Shown: positions 7,729-14,379 of the stretch, one piece after another
Layout of the letters: every line of letters starts with the position of its first letter
Numbering within the stretch: position 1 is the stretch's first letter
Assembly (NCBI GenBank): GCA_031394355.1
Contig: JANNSU010000027.1
Location: forward strand, 1 to 25,600
Length of the DNA stretch: 25,600 bases
Source of the DNA: JAEUMY01 sp031394355
Lineage (GTDB): Bacteria; Pseudomonadota; Gammaproteobacteria; Burkholderiales; Usitatibacteraceae
Direction: 5' to 3'
Made by a program: the position numbers and the translations under genes
Notes under the pieces: model-generated
What the model was told of the DNA's origin: nothing
Database searches by the model: none
Seen by the model: only the letters and a program-made list of their open reading frames with translations

Positions 7729-8253
7729 TCAGGCCGGCGCGCGACGCGGACTGCGCGGCCCCGCCTTGGCACCCTGCGCAATCTCATCCGCCCTCGCCAC
7801 GGCCGCCAGCTTATCCAGCACGCCGTTCACGTACTTGTGACCATCAGTGCCACCGTATGACTTGGCCAGCTCAATGGCTTCGTTGATGACAACCCGATAA
7901 GGCACATCCGGCGAAGCAAGCAGCTCATGTCCGGACAGGAGGAGCACACCGCGCTCAATGGGGCTCAGCTCCACCCAGGCACGATCAATGTGAGGCACCA
8001 ATGCATCACGAGTGGCATCGGCATGGGTAATGGCTGACTTCAGCAGTTTCGCGAAGAACTTTCGATCCGCTGCCGCGAAGCCTTCCGCGTCAGCGAACTG
8101 TCTCTCAATCTCATCGGTAGCGTGGCCGGCCAATTGCCATTGATACAGCGCCTGAAGCACAAACTCCCGCGCGAGTCGTCGCGCAGAAGGTTTGACGGAC
8201 GGTTTGGCGGGCGGCTTGCCGACTGCGCCTGCATCCATGGATGACTCACTCAT
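7729..8253 (-). CDS. nusB: Transcription antitermination factor NusB
   Basis: A 174-residue protein. The first ~24 residues are a low-complexity Pro/Lys/Ser tail. The all-helical NusB fold begins at SARRLAREFVLQALYQW and ends with YVNGVLDKLAA. It contains the signatures WVELSPIERGVLLLSGHEL and VVINEAIELAKSYGG. NusB with NusE binds boxA RNA and supports rRNA antitermination. Its ATG overlaps the ribH stop (ATGA). The ribH-nusB pairing is widespread. The N-terminal tail and a C-terminal RSPRR tail extend it beyond the usual ~140-150 residues. Confidence 0.95.
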   Translation of the reverse strand: MSESSMDAGAVGKPPAKPSVKPSARRLAREFVLQALYQWQLAGHATDEIERQFADAEGFAAADRKFFAKLLKSAITHADATRDALVPHIDRAWVELSPIERGVLLLSGHELLASPDVPYRVVINEAIELAKSYGGTDGHKYVNGVLDKLAAVARADEIAQGAKAGPRSPRRAPA

Positions 8254-8711
8254 TGTGGTGCCCTGACTGCCTGCATGAGGCGGGCCATCTCTACCGCCAC
8301 ACGCGCTGCCTCGGCGGATTTCTCCGCGATACGGGATTCGGCCTGATCGTCATCATTGGTCGTCAGAATGGCGTTCGCAACGGGCGTGCCCGTTTCCAAT
8401 GCAACGTCCATGATCCCTCGGGCTGACTCGTTGGAAACAACCTCGAAATGGTAGGTTTCTCCACGGATCACGGCGCCCAGCGCAACCAGCGCGTCAAATC
8501 GACCCGTCAGCGCAAAGGTTTGCAACGCAAGCGGTATCTCAAGTGCACCGGGGACGGTGGCAAGCTCGATATCCTCGGCGGCCACGCCGATCCGAACCAG
8601 CTCTGCCCGGCAGGCTTCCGTCATGCGGGACACGATGGCGTTGTTGAAACGACTTTGAACGATGCCAATGCGCAGTCCGCTGCCGTCGTGATTGATGGGG
8701 TATTGAGTCAT
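8250..8711 (-). CDS. ribH: 6,7-dimethyl-8-ribityllumazine synthase
   Basis: A 153-residue lumazine synthase that condenses 5-amino-6-ribitylaminouracil with 3,4-dihydroxy-2-butanone-4-phosphate. Motifs are IGIVQSRFN near the N-terminus, ATVPGALEIPLALQ, GAVIRGETYHFEVV (with the catalytic-site His) and the C-terminal NAILTTNDDDQAESR. The start ATG at 8711 overlaps the ribB stop by four bases. The product is cytoplasmic and typically assembles as a pentamer or icosahedral 60-mer. Confidence 0.96.
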   Translation of the reverse strand: MTQYPINHDGSGLRIGIVQSRFNNAIVSRMTEACRAELVRIGVAAEDIELATVPGALEIPLALQTFALTGRFDALVALGAVIRGETYHFEVVSNESARGIMDVALETGTPVANAILTTNDDDQAESRIAEKSAEAARVAVEMARLMQAVRAPQ

Positions 8712-9826
8712 ACAGCTTTCAGCTTCTTCATCGTTTCGGGGGACAAATACTCAACCGCTTCCAGATCGAACCCGGCCATGCTCGGGATGCGCTTCGGACG
8801 AGCCAGCACGCGCATCTTGCGAACATTCAGCTGGCGCAGAATCTGCGCACCGATGCCGTGTGTACGCGGATCCCATTTCTGCACGCGGCGTTCACGCTCG
8901 CCCTGTGGCTGCAGACGGGCCAACACATCCTCGGATGACTCATTGCGCCGCATGAGCACAATGACGCCGCACCCTTCTGTCGCGACAATCCGCATGGCTT
9001 CGGCCACGCTGTAGGCATGTCTTCCCGTATCAAAATCAAACAGGTCGAGGGACGAGAACGGCTCATGCACGCGAACCAGCGTCGGCACATCCGGCCTGAT
9101 CTCGCCGCGCGTGAGCGCCAGATGCACTTCATCGGAAATCTTGTCGTGAAACGCGATGAGCTTGAAGCTGCCGTATGGCGTGCTCACCACCTTCTCGGAC
9201 ACACGCTCGACCAGCGTTTCGGTCACGCTGCGATGCCGGACCAGGTCGGCGATGGTGCCCACCTTCAGGCCATGCTTCTGCGCAAACGGAATGAGATCAG
9301 GCAGACGCGCCATGCTGCCGTCCTCGTTCAGGATCTCGCAGATGACGCCTGCGGGCGTGAGCCCGGCCAGCTCCGCCAGATCGCTGGCGGCCTCCGTGTG
9401 CCCTGCTCGCACCAGCACGCCACCCTCTTTGGAGATGAGCGGGAAAATGTGTCCCGGCTGAACGATGTCGTCTGCCGTGGCATTGCGTGCGGTGGCGACA
9501 CGCACTGTCCTGGCCCGGTCTGCTGCCGAAATGCCCGTCGTCACGCCCGACGCAGCCTCGATGGAGACGGTGAACGCCGTGCCGTGCGGCGTGCGGTTGT
9601 CAACGACCATTGGCGGCAAATTGAGCTGCCGAGCGCGCGATTCAGTGATCGGCATGCAGATCAGTCCCCGACCATGCGTGGCCATGAAATTGATGGCCTC
9701 GGGCGTGATGAAGTCCGCCGCCATGACGAGGTCGCCTTCATTCTCCCGGTCTTCTTCATCCACCAGAATGACCATTCGGCCATTGCGGATGTCTTCGATG
9801 ATGTCCTGCGTACTTGCCACTGTCAT
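8708..9826 (-). CDS. ribB: 3,4-dihydroxy-2-butanone-4-phosphate synthase with degenerate GTP cyclohydrolase II domain (RibBX-type)
   Basis: The protein has 372 residues from ATG at 9826 (MTVASTQDII). That ATG overlaps the ribE stop, so the longer frame reaching back to 9931 is rejected. Residues 1-205 are a complete RibB domain: DEEDRENEGDL (23-33), THGRG (50-54) and GHTEAASDLAELAGLTPAG (142-160). Residues ~210-372 align in layout with GTP cyclohydrolase II, but the zinc-binding C-X10-C-X-C segment after VRVH is missing; VRVHEPFSSLDLFDFDTGRH (251-270) has no cysteine at all. The second half is therefore expected to lack RibA activity, as in the RibBX class, and a separate ribA should exist elsewhere. 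It feeds the ribH product directly next door. Confidence 0.93.
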   Translation of the reverse strand: MTVASTQDIIEDIRNGRMVILVDEEDRENEGDLVMAADFITPEAINFMATHGRGLICMPITESRARQLNLPPMVVDNRTPHGTAFTVSIEAASGVTTGISAADRARTVRVATARNATADDIVQPGHIFPLISKEGGVLVRAGHTEAASDLAELAGLTPAGVICEILNEDGSMARLPDLIPFAQKHGLKVGTIADLVRHRSVTETLVERVSEKVVSTPYGSFKLIAFHDKISDEVHLALTRGEIRPDVPTLVRVHEPFSSLDLFDFDTGRHAYSVAEAMRIVATEGCGVIVLMRRNESSEDVLARLQPQGERERRVQKWDPRTHGIGAQILRQLNVRKMRVLARPKRIPSMAGFDLEAVEYLSPETMKKLKAV

Positions 9827-10416
9827 GTTGTCTTCTCCGAAAGCATGCGATCCACATAGCGCGCCAGGGTATCGATTTCCAGATTCACTTTGCTGTCTAC
9901 CTGCAACAGTTCCAGCGTGGTGACCGACCAAGTATGGGGAATGAGATTGACCTCAAACCGCTCATTGTCCACGCGATTGACGGTGAGCGATACACCGTTG
10001 ACGGCGATGGAGCCCTTGCGGGCAATGTATCGAGACAATGCCGACGGCGCTTCAAACTCCACCCGCCAGTGGGCACCGAGATTTTCCAATGCGGTCACCC
10101 GGCCAACGCCATCCACATGGCCGCTGACGAGGTGACCGCCCACCCGATCGCCATAGCGGAGCGATTTTTCCAGATTGACGGAGGCGCCCAGCGCGAGTCC
10201 CGTTGTGCAATCCAGCGTTTCCTGTGACACATCCACCGAGAATCCATTGGTGCGGATCTCGACGACTGTCAGACAGACACCGTTCACCGCAATACTGTCC
10301 CCCAGCTTGACGTCTTCCATCGCGAATATTCGCGATGTGATCTCGAGCCTGAGGTTTTCCGTCTGCTGTGTTGCGGCCTCGATCACACCGGTTGCCTCAA
10401 TGATCCCGGTGAACAT
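9823..10416 (-). CDS. ribE: Riboflavin synthase alpha chain
   Basis: A 197-residue enzyme with the internal duplication of lumazine-binding domains. Repeat 1 starts MFTGIIEATGVIE, with GDSIAVNGVCLTV; repeat 2 has HLVSGHVDGVGRV and GSIAVNGVSLTVNRV. It dismutates two dimethylribityllumazine molecules into riboflavin. Its ATG shares one base with the ribD stop (TGATG), and its own stop overlaps the ribB ATG. One GCGAATATTCGC palindrome lies near the 5' end of the gene. Confidence 0.96.
   Translation of the reverse strand: MFTGIIEATGVIEAATQQTENLRLEITSRIFAMEDVKLGDSIAVNGVCLTVVEIRTNGFSVDVSQETLDCTTGLALGASVNLEKSLRYGDRVGGHLVSGHVDGVGRVTALENLGAHWRVEFEAPSALSRYIARKGSIAVNGVSLTVNRVDNERFEVNLIPHTWSVTTLELLQVDSKVNLEIDTLARYVDRMLSEKTT
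10322..10333. repeat. GCGAATATTCGC palindrome, copy 3 (in ribE)
   Basis: The symmetry extends one base each side here (CGCGAATATTCGCG, 14 bp). The codon phase differs from the other coding copies: it reads S-R-I-F-A within ribE, so the DNA string rather than one peptide is conserved. Confidence 0.9.
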
Positions 10417-11516
10417 CAGTACGACTCCACGGCAGACGTGATGCGGATATCAGGCCCGATCGGCGTGACATCCAGAAATCGCAAGTTGATCTTCTCCTCC
10501 AGCCCCTTCAATTCGCCCAGTGCAAACATTCCCCGAGACAGATCGCCCAACAGGCTCGGTGCCAGATAGGTGACAATTTCATCCACCACTCCCGCTGAGA
10601 GCAGCGACCCGTTCAGGCGCGCGCCCGTTTCGACCAACACCTCATTCAACCCCTGTTTTGCCAGCAACTGCATCATCAACACCAAGTCCACCTTGCCCTT
10701 GTCCGATTCCACAGCAACCCGCTCCACGGCAATACCCCTTGCGCGCAGTTGAACCACTCTGGCCTCGGCACCTGTCGCCGTGATGACCAGCACCCGCCCT
10801 TCCTGCAGCATTCTGGCGGTGTCAGCCAACTCCAGCCGACTGTCCAGCAGGACCTTCAGCGGTTGGCGGCTGCACGGCACGTCGCGTACCGTCAGCGCCG
10901 GATCATCCGCGAGCACGGTTCCAATACCGGTCAATACCGCACAGGAACGCGCTCGCAAAGCGTGGACATCCCGTCTTGCTTCTGCACCGGTGATCCAGCG
11001 ACTCGTCCCGTTGGCCAGTGCCGTGCGGCCATCGAGACTGGCACCCAGCTTCAGCGTCACCCAAGGCCTGCCGCGCGTCATCCGGGCGAGAAACCCGCGA
11101 TGAACCCGGCCTGCTTCTGTCGCCATCAAGCCCGCTTCAGTGCGAATATTCGCAGCGCGCAATCGGGCGAATCCCTTGCCCGCGACGGCCGGATTGGGGT
11201 CCTCGATCGCTGCAACAACGCGCACTACGCCAGCCTTCACCAGCGCATCCGCGCACGGTGGTGTCCTGCCGTGATGTGCACAAGGCTCCAATGTCACATA
11301 CACCGTCGATCCTGCTGGATCTTCCGTGCAGGTCTGCAACGCGTGAGCTTCGGCGTGCGCTTCCCCAGCGCGCGCATGCCATCCCTCACCGATGACCCGG
11401 TCATGTTTGACGATTACGCAACCCACATTCGGGTTGGGTGTGGCCGTGTCACGTCCATTGCGGGTGAGCGCCAAGGCGCGAGCCATGAAGGCATGATCCG
11501 CCGCGCTGAAACTCAC
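10416..11516 (-). CDS. ribD: Bifunctional diaminohydroxyphosphoribosylaminopyrimidine deaminase / 5-amino-6-(5-phosphoribosylamino)uracil reductase
   Basis: A 366-residue two-domain enzyme. The N-terminal zinc deaminase shows TPNPNVGCVIV, the HAEAHAL zinc/catalytic site and the PCAHHGRTPPC zinc cysteines. The C-terminal NADPH reductase begins near RPWVTLKLGASLDGRTA and ends with DVTPIGPDIRI. The start is GTG at 11516 within a GTGA overlap with the nrdR stop, so translation is probably coupled. It catalyses steps 2 and 3 of riboflavin synthesis. One palindrome copy lies within the deaminase half. Confidence 0.96.
   Translation of the reverse strand: MSFSAADHAFMARALALTRNGRDTATPNPNVGCVIVKHDRVIGEGWHARAGEAHAEAHALQTCTEDPAGSTVYVTLEPCAHHGRTPPCADALVKAGVVRVVAAIEDPNPAVAGKGFARLRAANIRTEAGLMATEAGRVHRGFLARMTRGRPWVTLKLGASLDGRTALANGTSRWITGAEARRDVHALRARSCAVLTGIGTVLADDPALTVRDVPCSRQPLKVLLDSRLELADTARMLQEGRVLVITATGAEARVVQLRARGIAVERVAVESDKGKVDLVLMMQLLAKQGLNEVLVETGARLNGSLLSAGVVDEIVTYLAPSLLGDLSRGMFALGELKGLEEKINLRFLDVTPIGPDIRITSAVESY
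11142..11153. repeat. GCGAATATTCGC palindrome, copy 4 (in ribD)
   Basis: In frame it reads A-N-I-R inside RAANIRTEAG of RibD, the same phase as the thiL copies. Confidence 0.9.
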
Positions 11517-11962
11517 TTTTTCAAATCCTTGATGGCCTCACGGAAATCCTCGACACCTTCGAACGCCCGATACACCGAGGCGAAGCGGATGTACCCGACC
11601 TTGTCCAGCGCCTTCAGTTCATTCATGACCATTTCACCAATACGCTGCGATTTCACTTCGCGTCCTCCGTCCAGCAGGATGCTCTGCTCGATCCGGTCCA
11701 CCGCCTGATCAATGAGCTCGGTCGTGACTGGACGCTTGTGCAGCGCACGGTGGAAGCTGGTTTCTACCTTGGTCCGGCTGAAGTCCTCGCGCTGTGCGTT
11801 GGACTTCACGATCGTCGGCATGCGCAATTCCGCTGTCTCATACGTTGTGTACCGCTTGTGGCACACCGGGCAGCGGCGACGCCGTCTCACACTGTTGCCC
11901 TCTTCGTTGACCCGGGAGTCGATGACCTGGGTGTCGGGAGCGGAGCAGAAGGGACACTTCAT
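11513..11962 (-). CDS. nrdR: Transcriptional repressor NrdR
   Basis: The protein has 149 residues from ATG at 11962 (MKCPFCSAPD). The frame extends 16 codons upstream, but NrdR starts immediately before its zinc ribbon. Cysteines C3, C6, C31 and C34 form the zinc ribbon, with an Arg-rich DNA-binding stretch (SVRRRRRCPVC) and an ATP-cone from about residue 49. NrdR senses ATP/dATP and represses ribonucleotide reductase genes. It sits between glyA and ribD, the usual place in betaproteobacteria. No NrdR box pair was recognised here. Confidence 0.96.
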   Translation of the reverse strand: MKCPFCSAPDTQVIDSRVNEEGNSVRRRRRCPVCHKRYTTYETAELRMPTIVKSNAQREDFSRTKVETSFHRALHKRPVTTELIDQAVDRIEQSILLDGGREVKSQRIGEMVMNELKALDKVGYIRFASVYRAFEGVEDFREAIKDLKK

Positions 11963-12052
11963 GGCGCAAGCCTGCCGGAGACAGGCGGCAGGTGACAGGC
12001 GGAAAACCACGACCCCTGATGAATTGTCCGCCTCACGGCTTCCGCCTCCCGT

Positions 12053-13300
12053 CTACCGCTGATACACGGGAAACTGCCTGCAAAGTGCCGATACCTTTTC
12101 CCGAACACGGGTCAGGTTGGCTTCGTCAGCCGGCGCATCCAGCACATCCGCAATCAGATTGGCGGTGAGCACGGCTTCTGCCTCCTTGAAGCCGCGCGTC
12201 GTCATCGCAGGCGAACCCAAACGAACACCGCTCGTGACGAAGGGCTTCTCGGGATCGTTCGGGATCGAATTCTTGTTGACAGTGATATGCGCCTTGCCCA
12301 AGGCGGCTTCCGCCTCCTTGCCATTGATGTGCTTCGGCCGCAGATCCACCAGCATGACGTGACTCTCAGTCCGCCCGGAAACGATACGCAGGCCGCGCTT
12401 GATCAGGCCATTGGCCATGGCGTCTGCATTCTTCAAGACCTGCTCCTGATATACCTTGAAGCCGGGCTGCAGGGCTTCCTGGAAGGCGACGGCCTTGCCA
12501 GCGATGACATGCATCAGCGGCCCGCCCTGAATGCCGGGGAAGATGGCGGAATTGATGGCCTTCTCATGCTCGGCCTTCATCAGGATGATGCCGCCACGCG
12601 GGCCGCGCAGGCTTTTGTGGGTCGTGGAGGTGACCACGTCCGCATAGGGAACCGGGTTGGGGTAGACGCCAGCCGCAATGAGTCCGGCGTAATGCGCCAT
12701 ATCCACCATCAAGAATGCGCCCACATCCTTGGCAATTCGGCTGAAGCGCTCGAAGTCGATCCGCAAAGAGTAGGCCGATGCGCCGGCCAGAATCAGCTTG
12801 GGCTTGTGCGTGTGCGCCAGAGTTTCGACCTGACCGTAATCGATTTCCTCTTTTTCATTCAGCCCATAGGAAAGCACGTTGAACCACTTTCCACTCATGT
12901 TCACCGGCGAGCCATGGGTCAGGTGCCCGCCCATGGCGAGCGACATCCCGAGGAAGGTATCACCCGGCTTCAGTAATGCCATGAATACGGCCTGATTGGC
13001 TTGTGATCCGGAGTTGGGCTGCACGTTTACCGCCTCGGCACCAAAAAGTTTCTTGGCGCGATCAATGGCGAGCTGCTCGACCACATCGACGTATTCACAT
13101 CCACCGTAGTAGCGCTTTCCAGGATAACCCTCGGCGTACTTGTTGGTGAGCTGCGATCCCTGCGCCTCCAGTACGGCAGGACTGGTGTAGTTTTCCGAGG
13201 CGATCAATTCGATGTGTTCTTCCTGACGCTGGTTTTCAGCTTCAATGGCTGACCAGAGCTCGGGATCGGACGACGCGATGGTGTGCGACGAAGAAAACAT
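12053..13300 (-). CDS. glyA: Serine hydroxymethyltransferase
   Basis: A 415-residue PLP enzyme interconverting serine and glycine with tetrahydrofolate, a main source of one-carbon units. Motifs: ELIASENYTSPAVLEAQGS, the tetrahydrofolate/substrate-binding YYGGCEYVD, HLTHGSPVN, FLMVDMAHYAGLIAAG, and STTHKSLRGPRGG with the PLP lysine at 229, the same number as in E. coli GlyA. It is the first gene of the minus-strand run; nrdR follows after 90 bp. The ATG at 13300 has no strong Shine-Dalgarno sequence, but no alternative start fits better. Confidence 0.97.
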   Translation of the reverse strand: MFSSSHTIASSDPELWSAIEAENQRQEEHIELIASENYTSPAVLEAQGSQLTNKYAEGYPGKRYYGGCEYVDVVEQLAIDRAKKLFGAEAVNVQPNSGSQANQAVFMALLKPGDTFLGMSLAMGGHLTHGSPVNMSGKWFNVLSYGLNEKEEIDYGQVETLAHTHKPKLILAGASAYSLRIDFERFSRIAKDVGAFLMVDMAHYAGLIAAGVYPNPVPYADVVTSTTHKSLRGPRGGIILMKAEHEKAINSAIFPGIQGGPLMHVIAGKAVAFQEALQPGFKVYQEQVLKNADAMANGLIKRGLRIVSGRTESHVMLVDLRPKHINGKEAEAALGKAHITVNKNSIPNDPEKPFVTSGVRLGSPAMTTRGFKEAEAVLTANLIADVLDAPADEANLTRVREKVSALCRQFPVYQR

Positions 13301-13333
13301 GTGGCTACCGATTTTTCTTGGTTGAAAATCAGC

Positions 13334-13360
13334 ATTTTAGCACGCACGGTTGGGGTCCAA
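13334..13360 (-). promoter_or_regulatory. Candidate sigma-70 promoter of the glyA-rib operon
   Basis: Read on the minus strand, TTGGAC (13360-13355) and TAAAAT (13339-13334) are spaced by 15 bp, a little short of the ideal 17. The start site would lie roughly 25-30 bp before the glyA ATG. No riboswitch-like structure is evident in this short leader. Confidence 0.4.
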
Positions 13361-13570
13361 GACGACGCAAGCGCAAGCCATGGTGTATTGTCGGCCCCGT
13401 TCCGGGGTGCCGCAATTTGTTGCGCAATAGCGCAAGTTGGGTATCAAAACGCCCCGCCGACGGACCCGAGTTGAACTAGAATCAAAGTGTTAGCGCGTTT
13501 TGCCGGTCGCGCATCCGTTCGCACGGTCTGTGCTTATAGATTGAAGTGTCCATGAATTCAGGAGAGAAGC

Positions 13571-14305
13571 ATGAGTCGTTTTGATGAGGTCGATGATCCG
13601 CGTCGCCGTTGGCTGGTTCAGGCGCTGAGCGCAGGATTCTTCGGCAGCGGCATCGCCAATCAGGCATTGGCGCAGCAAATCTTCGGCAGCGCGCCGTCCA
13701 AGTTGCCGGCGGGACGCTCTGTCTATCGCCTCAGCGGCACCGTCACCGTAGATGGCAAGCCCGCAAATATCGCGACCTTGATCGTTCCCGGATCGGTGGT
13801 TGAAACCGGCCGCGACAGCGAGATCATCTTCTCGGTCGGCGACAATGCCTTCATCATGCGCGCCAACAGCCGAATGGTCATCGAGCAGAGCAAGACAGAT
13901 ACCTCTGCGTTCGCAGGTCTCAGTTTGCTGGCTGGACGGATGTTGTCCGTCTTCGGCAAAAAGAAAGAGCCGATTCAGGTGCGAACGCGCATCGCGTCAA
14001 TCGGTATCCGTGGAACGGGTATATATCTGGAAGCGGAACCGGAGCAGACCTACTTCTGCACGTGTTACGGCGTTGCTGATGTGGCCTCAAATGAGGATCC
14101 GCAAAGCCGCGACACCGTGGTGGCGAAACATCACGACCGGCCCGTGTATATCGTTGCTGGCGCCCCGCCCGGCAAAGGCATTCGTCCCGGCCCTTTCATC
14201 AATCACACCGATCAGGAATTGATGTTGGTGGAAACGCTGGTAGGCAGGACGCCTCCGTTCGTATTCCCCAAAGATGATTACCAGGGTCCACGCCGCAACT
14301 ATTGA
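13571..14305 (+). CDS. Exported FecR-domain protein of unknown function
   Basis: A 244-residue protein with a strong Shine-Dalgarno (AGGAGAG) before ATG 13571. Residues 11-36 resemble a Tat-like signal (DPRRRWLVQAL, then a hydrophobic stretch, cleavage near QALAQ). Residues ~50-155 form a FecR-like beta domain: VYRLSGTVTVDGKPA, GSVVETGRDSEIIFSVGDNAFIMR, and the hallmark RTRIASIGIRGTGIY (138-152). The C-terminal ~90 residues carry FCTCYG (C163, C165), a His pair at 187-188 and a conserved-looking NHTDQELM. Classical FecR is a membrane anti-sigma/signal transducer paired with FecI and FecA; none are here and there is no cytoplasmic FecR domain. Its gene converges on the cytochrome/autotransporter operon, which suggests, but does not prove, a shared role at the envelope. 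Confidence 0.82.
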   Translation: MSRFDEVDDPRRRWLVQALSAGFFGSGIANQALAQQIFGSAPSKLPAGRSVYRLSGTVTVDGKPANIATLIVPGSVVETGRDSEIIFSVGDNAFIMRANSRMVIEQSKTDTSAFAGLSLLAGRMLSVFGKKKEPIQVRTRIASIGIRGTGIYLEAEPEQTYFCTCYGVADVASNEDPQSRDTVVAKHHDRPVYIVAGAPPGKGIRPGPFINHTDQELMLVETLVGRTPPFVFPKDDYQGPRRNY

Positions 14306-14332
14306 TGTAGTGATTGGCTGATGAAAAATGAA

Positions 14333-14355
14333 AACGGGGAGCATTGCTCCCCGTT
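14333..14355. terminator. Intrinsic terminator shared by two convergent genes
   Basis: A perfect 10-bp stem (AACGGGGAGC / GCTCCCCGTT) with a 3-base loop. On the minus strand it is followed by TTTTCATTTTT, so it is strong for the cytochrome/autotransporter operon. On the plus strand the tail is CTCACTTTC, a weaker ending for the FecR-domain gene. Confidence 0.85.
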
Positions 14356-14379
14356 CTCACTTTCATCATCTGTGATGGA

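Noticed and set aside
9017..9859. 280-codon plus-strand frame antisense to ribB
   Set aside because: It is an Arg/His-rich shadow of RibB with no recognisable motif.
10749..11708. 319-codon plus-strand frame antisense to ribD/nrdR
   Set aside because: It overlaps two unambiguous enzymes and shows no domain, no ribosome binding site and shadow-like composition.
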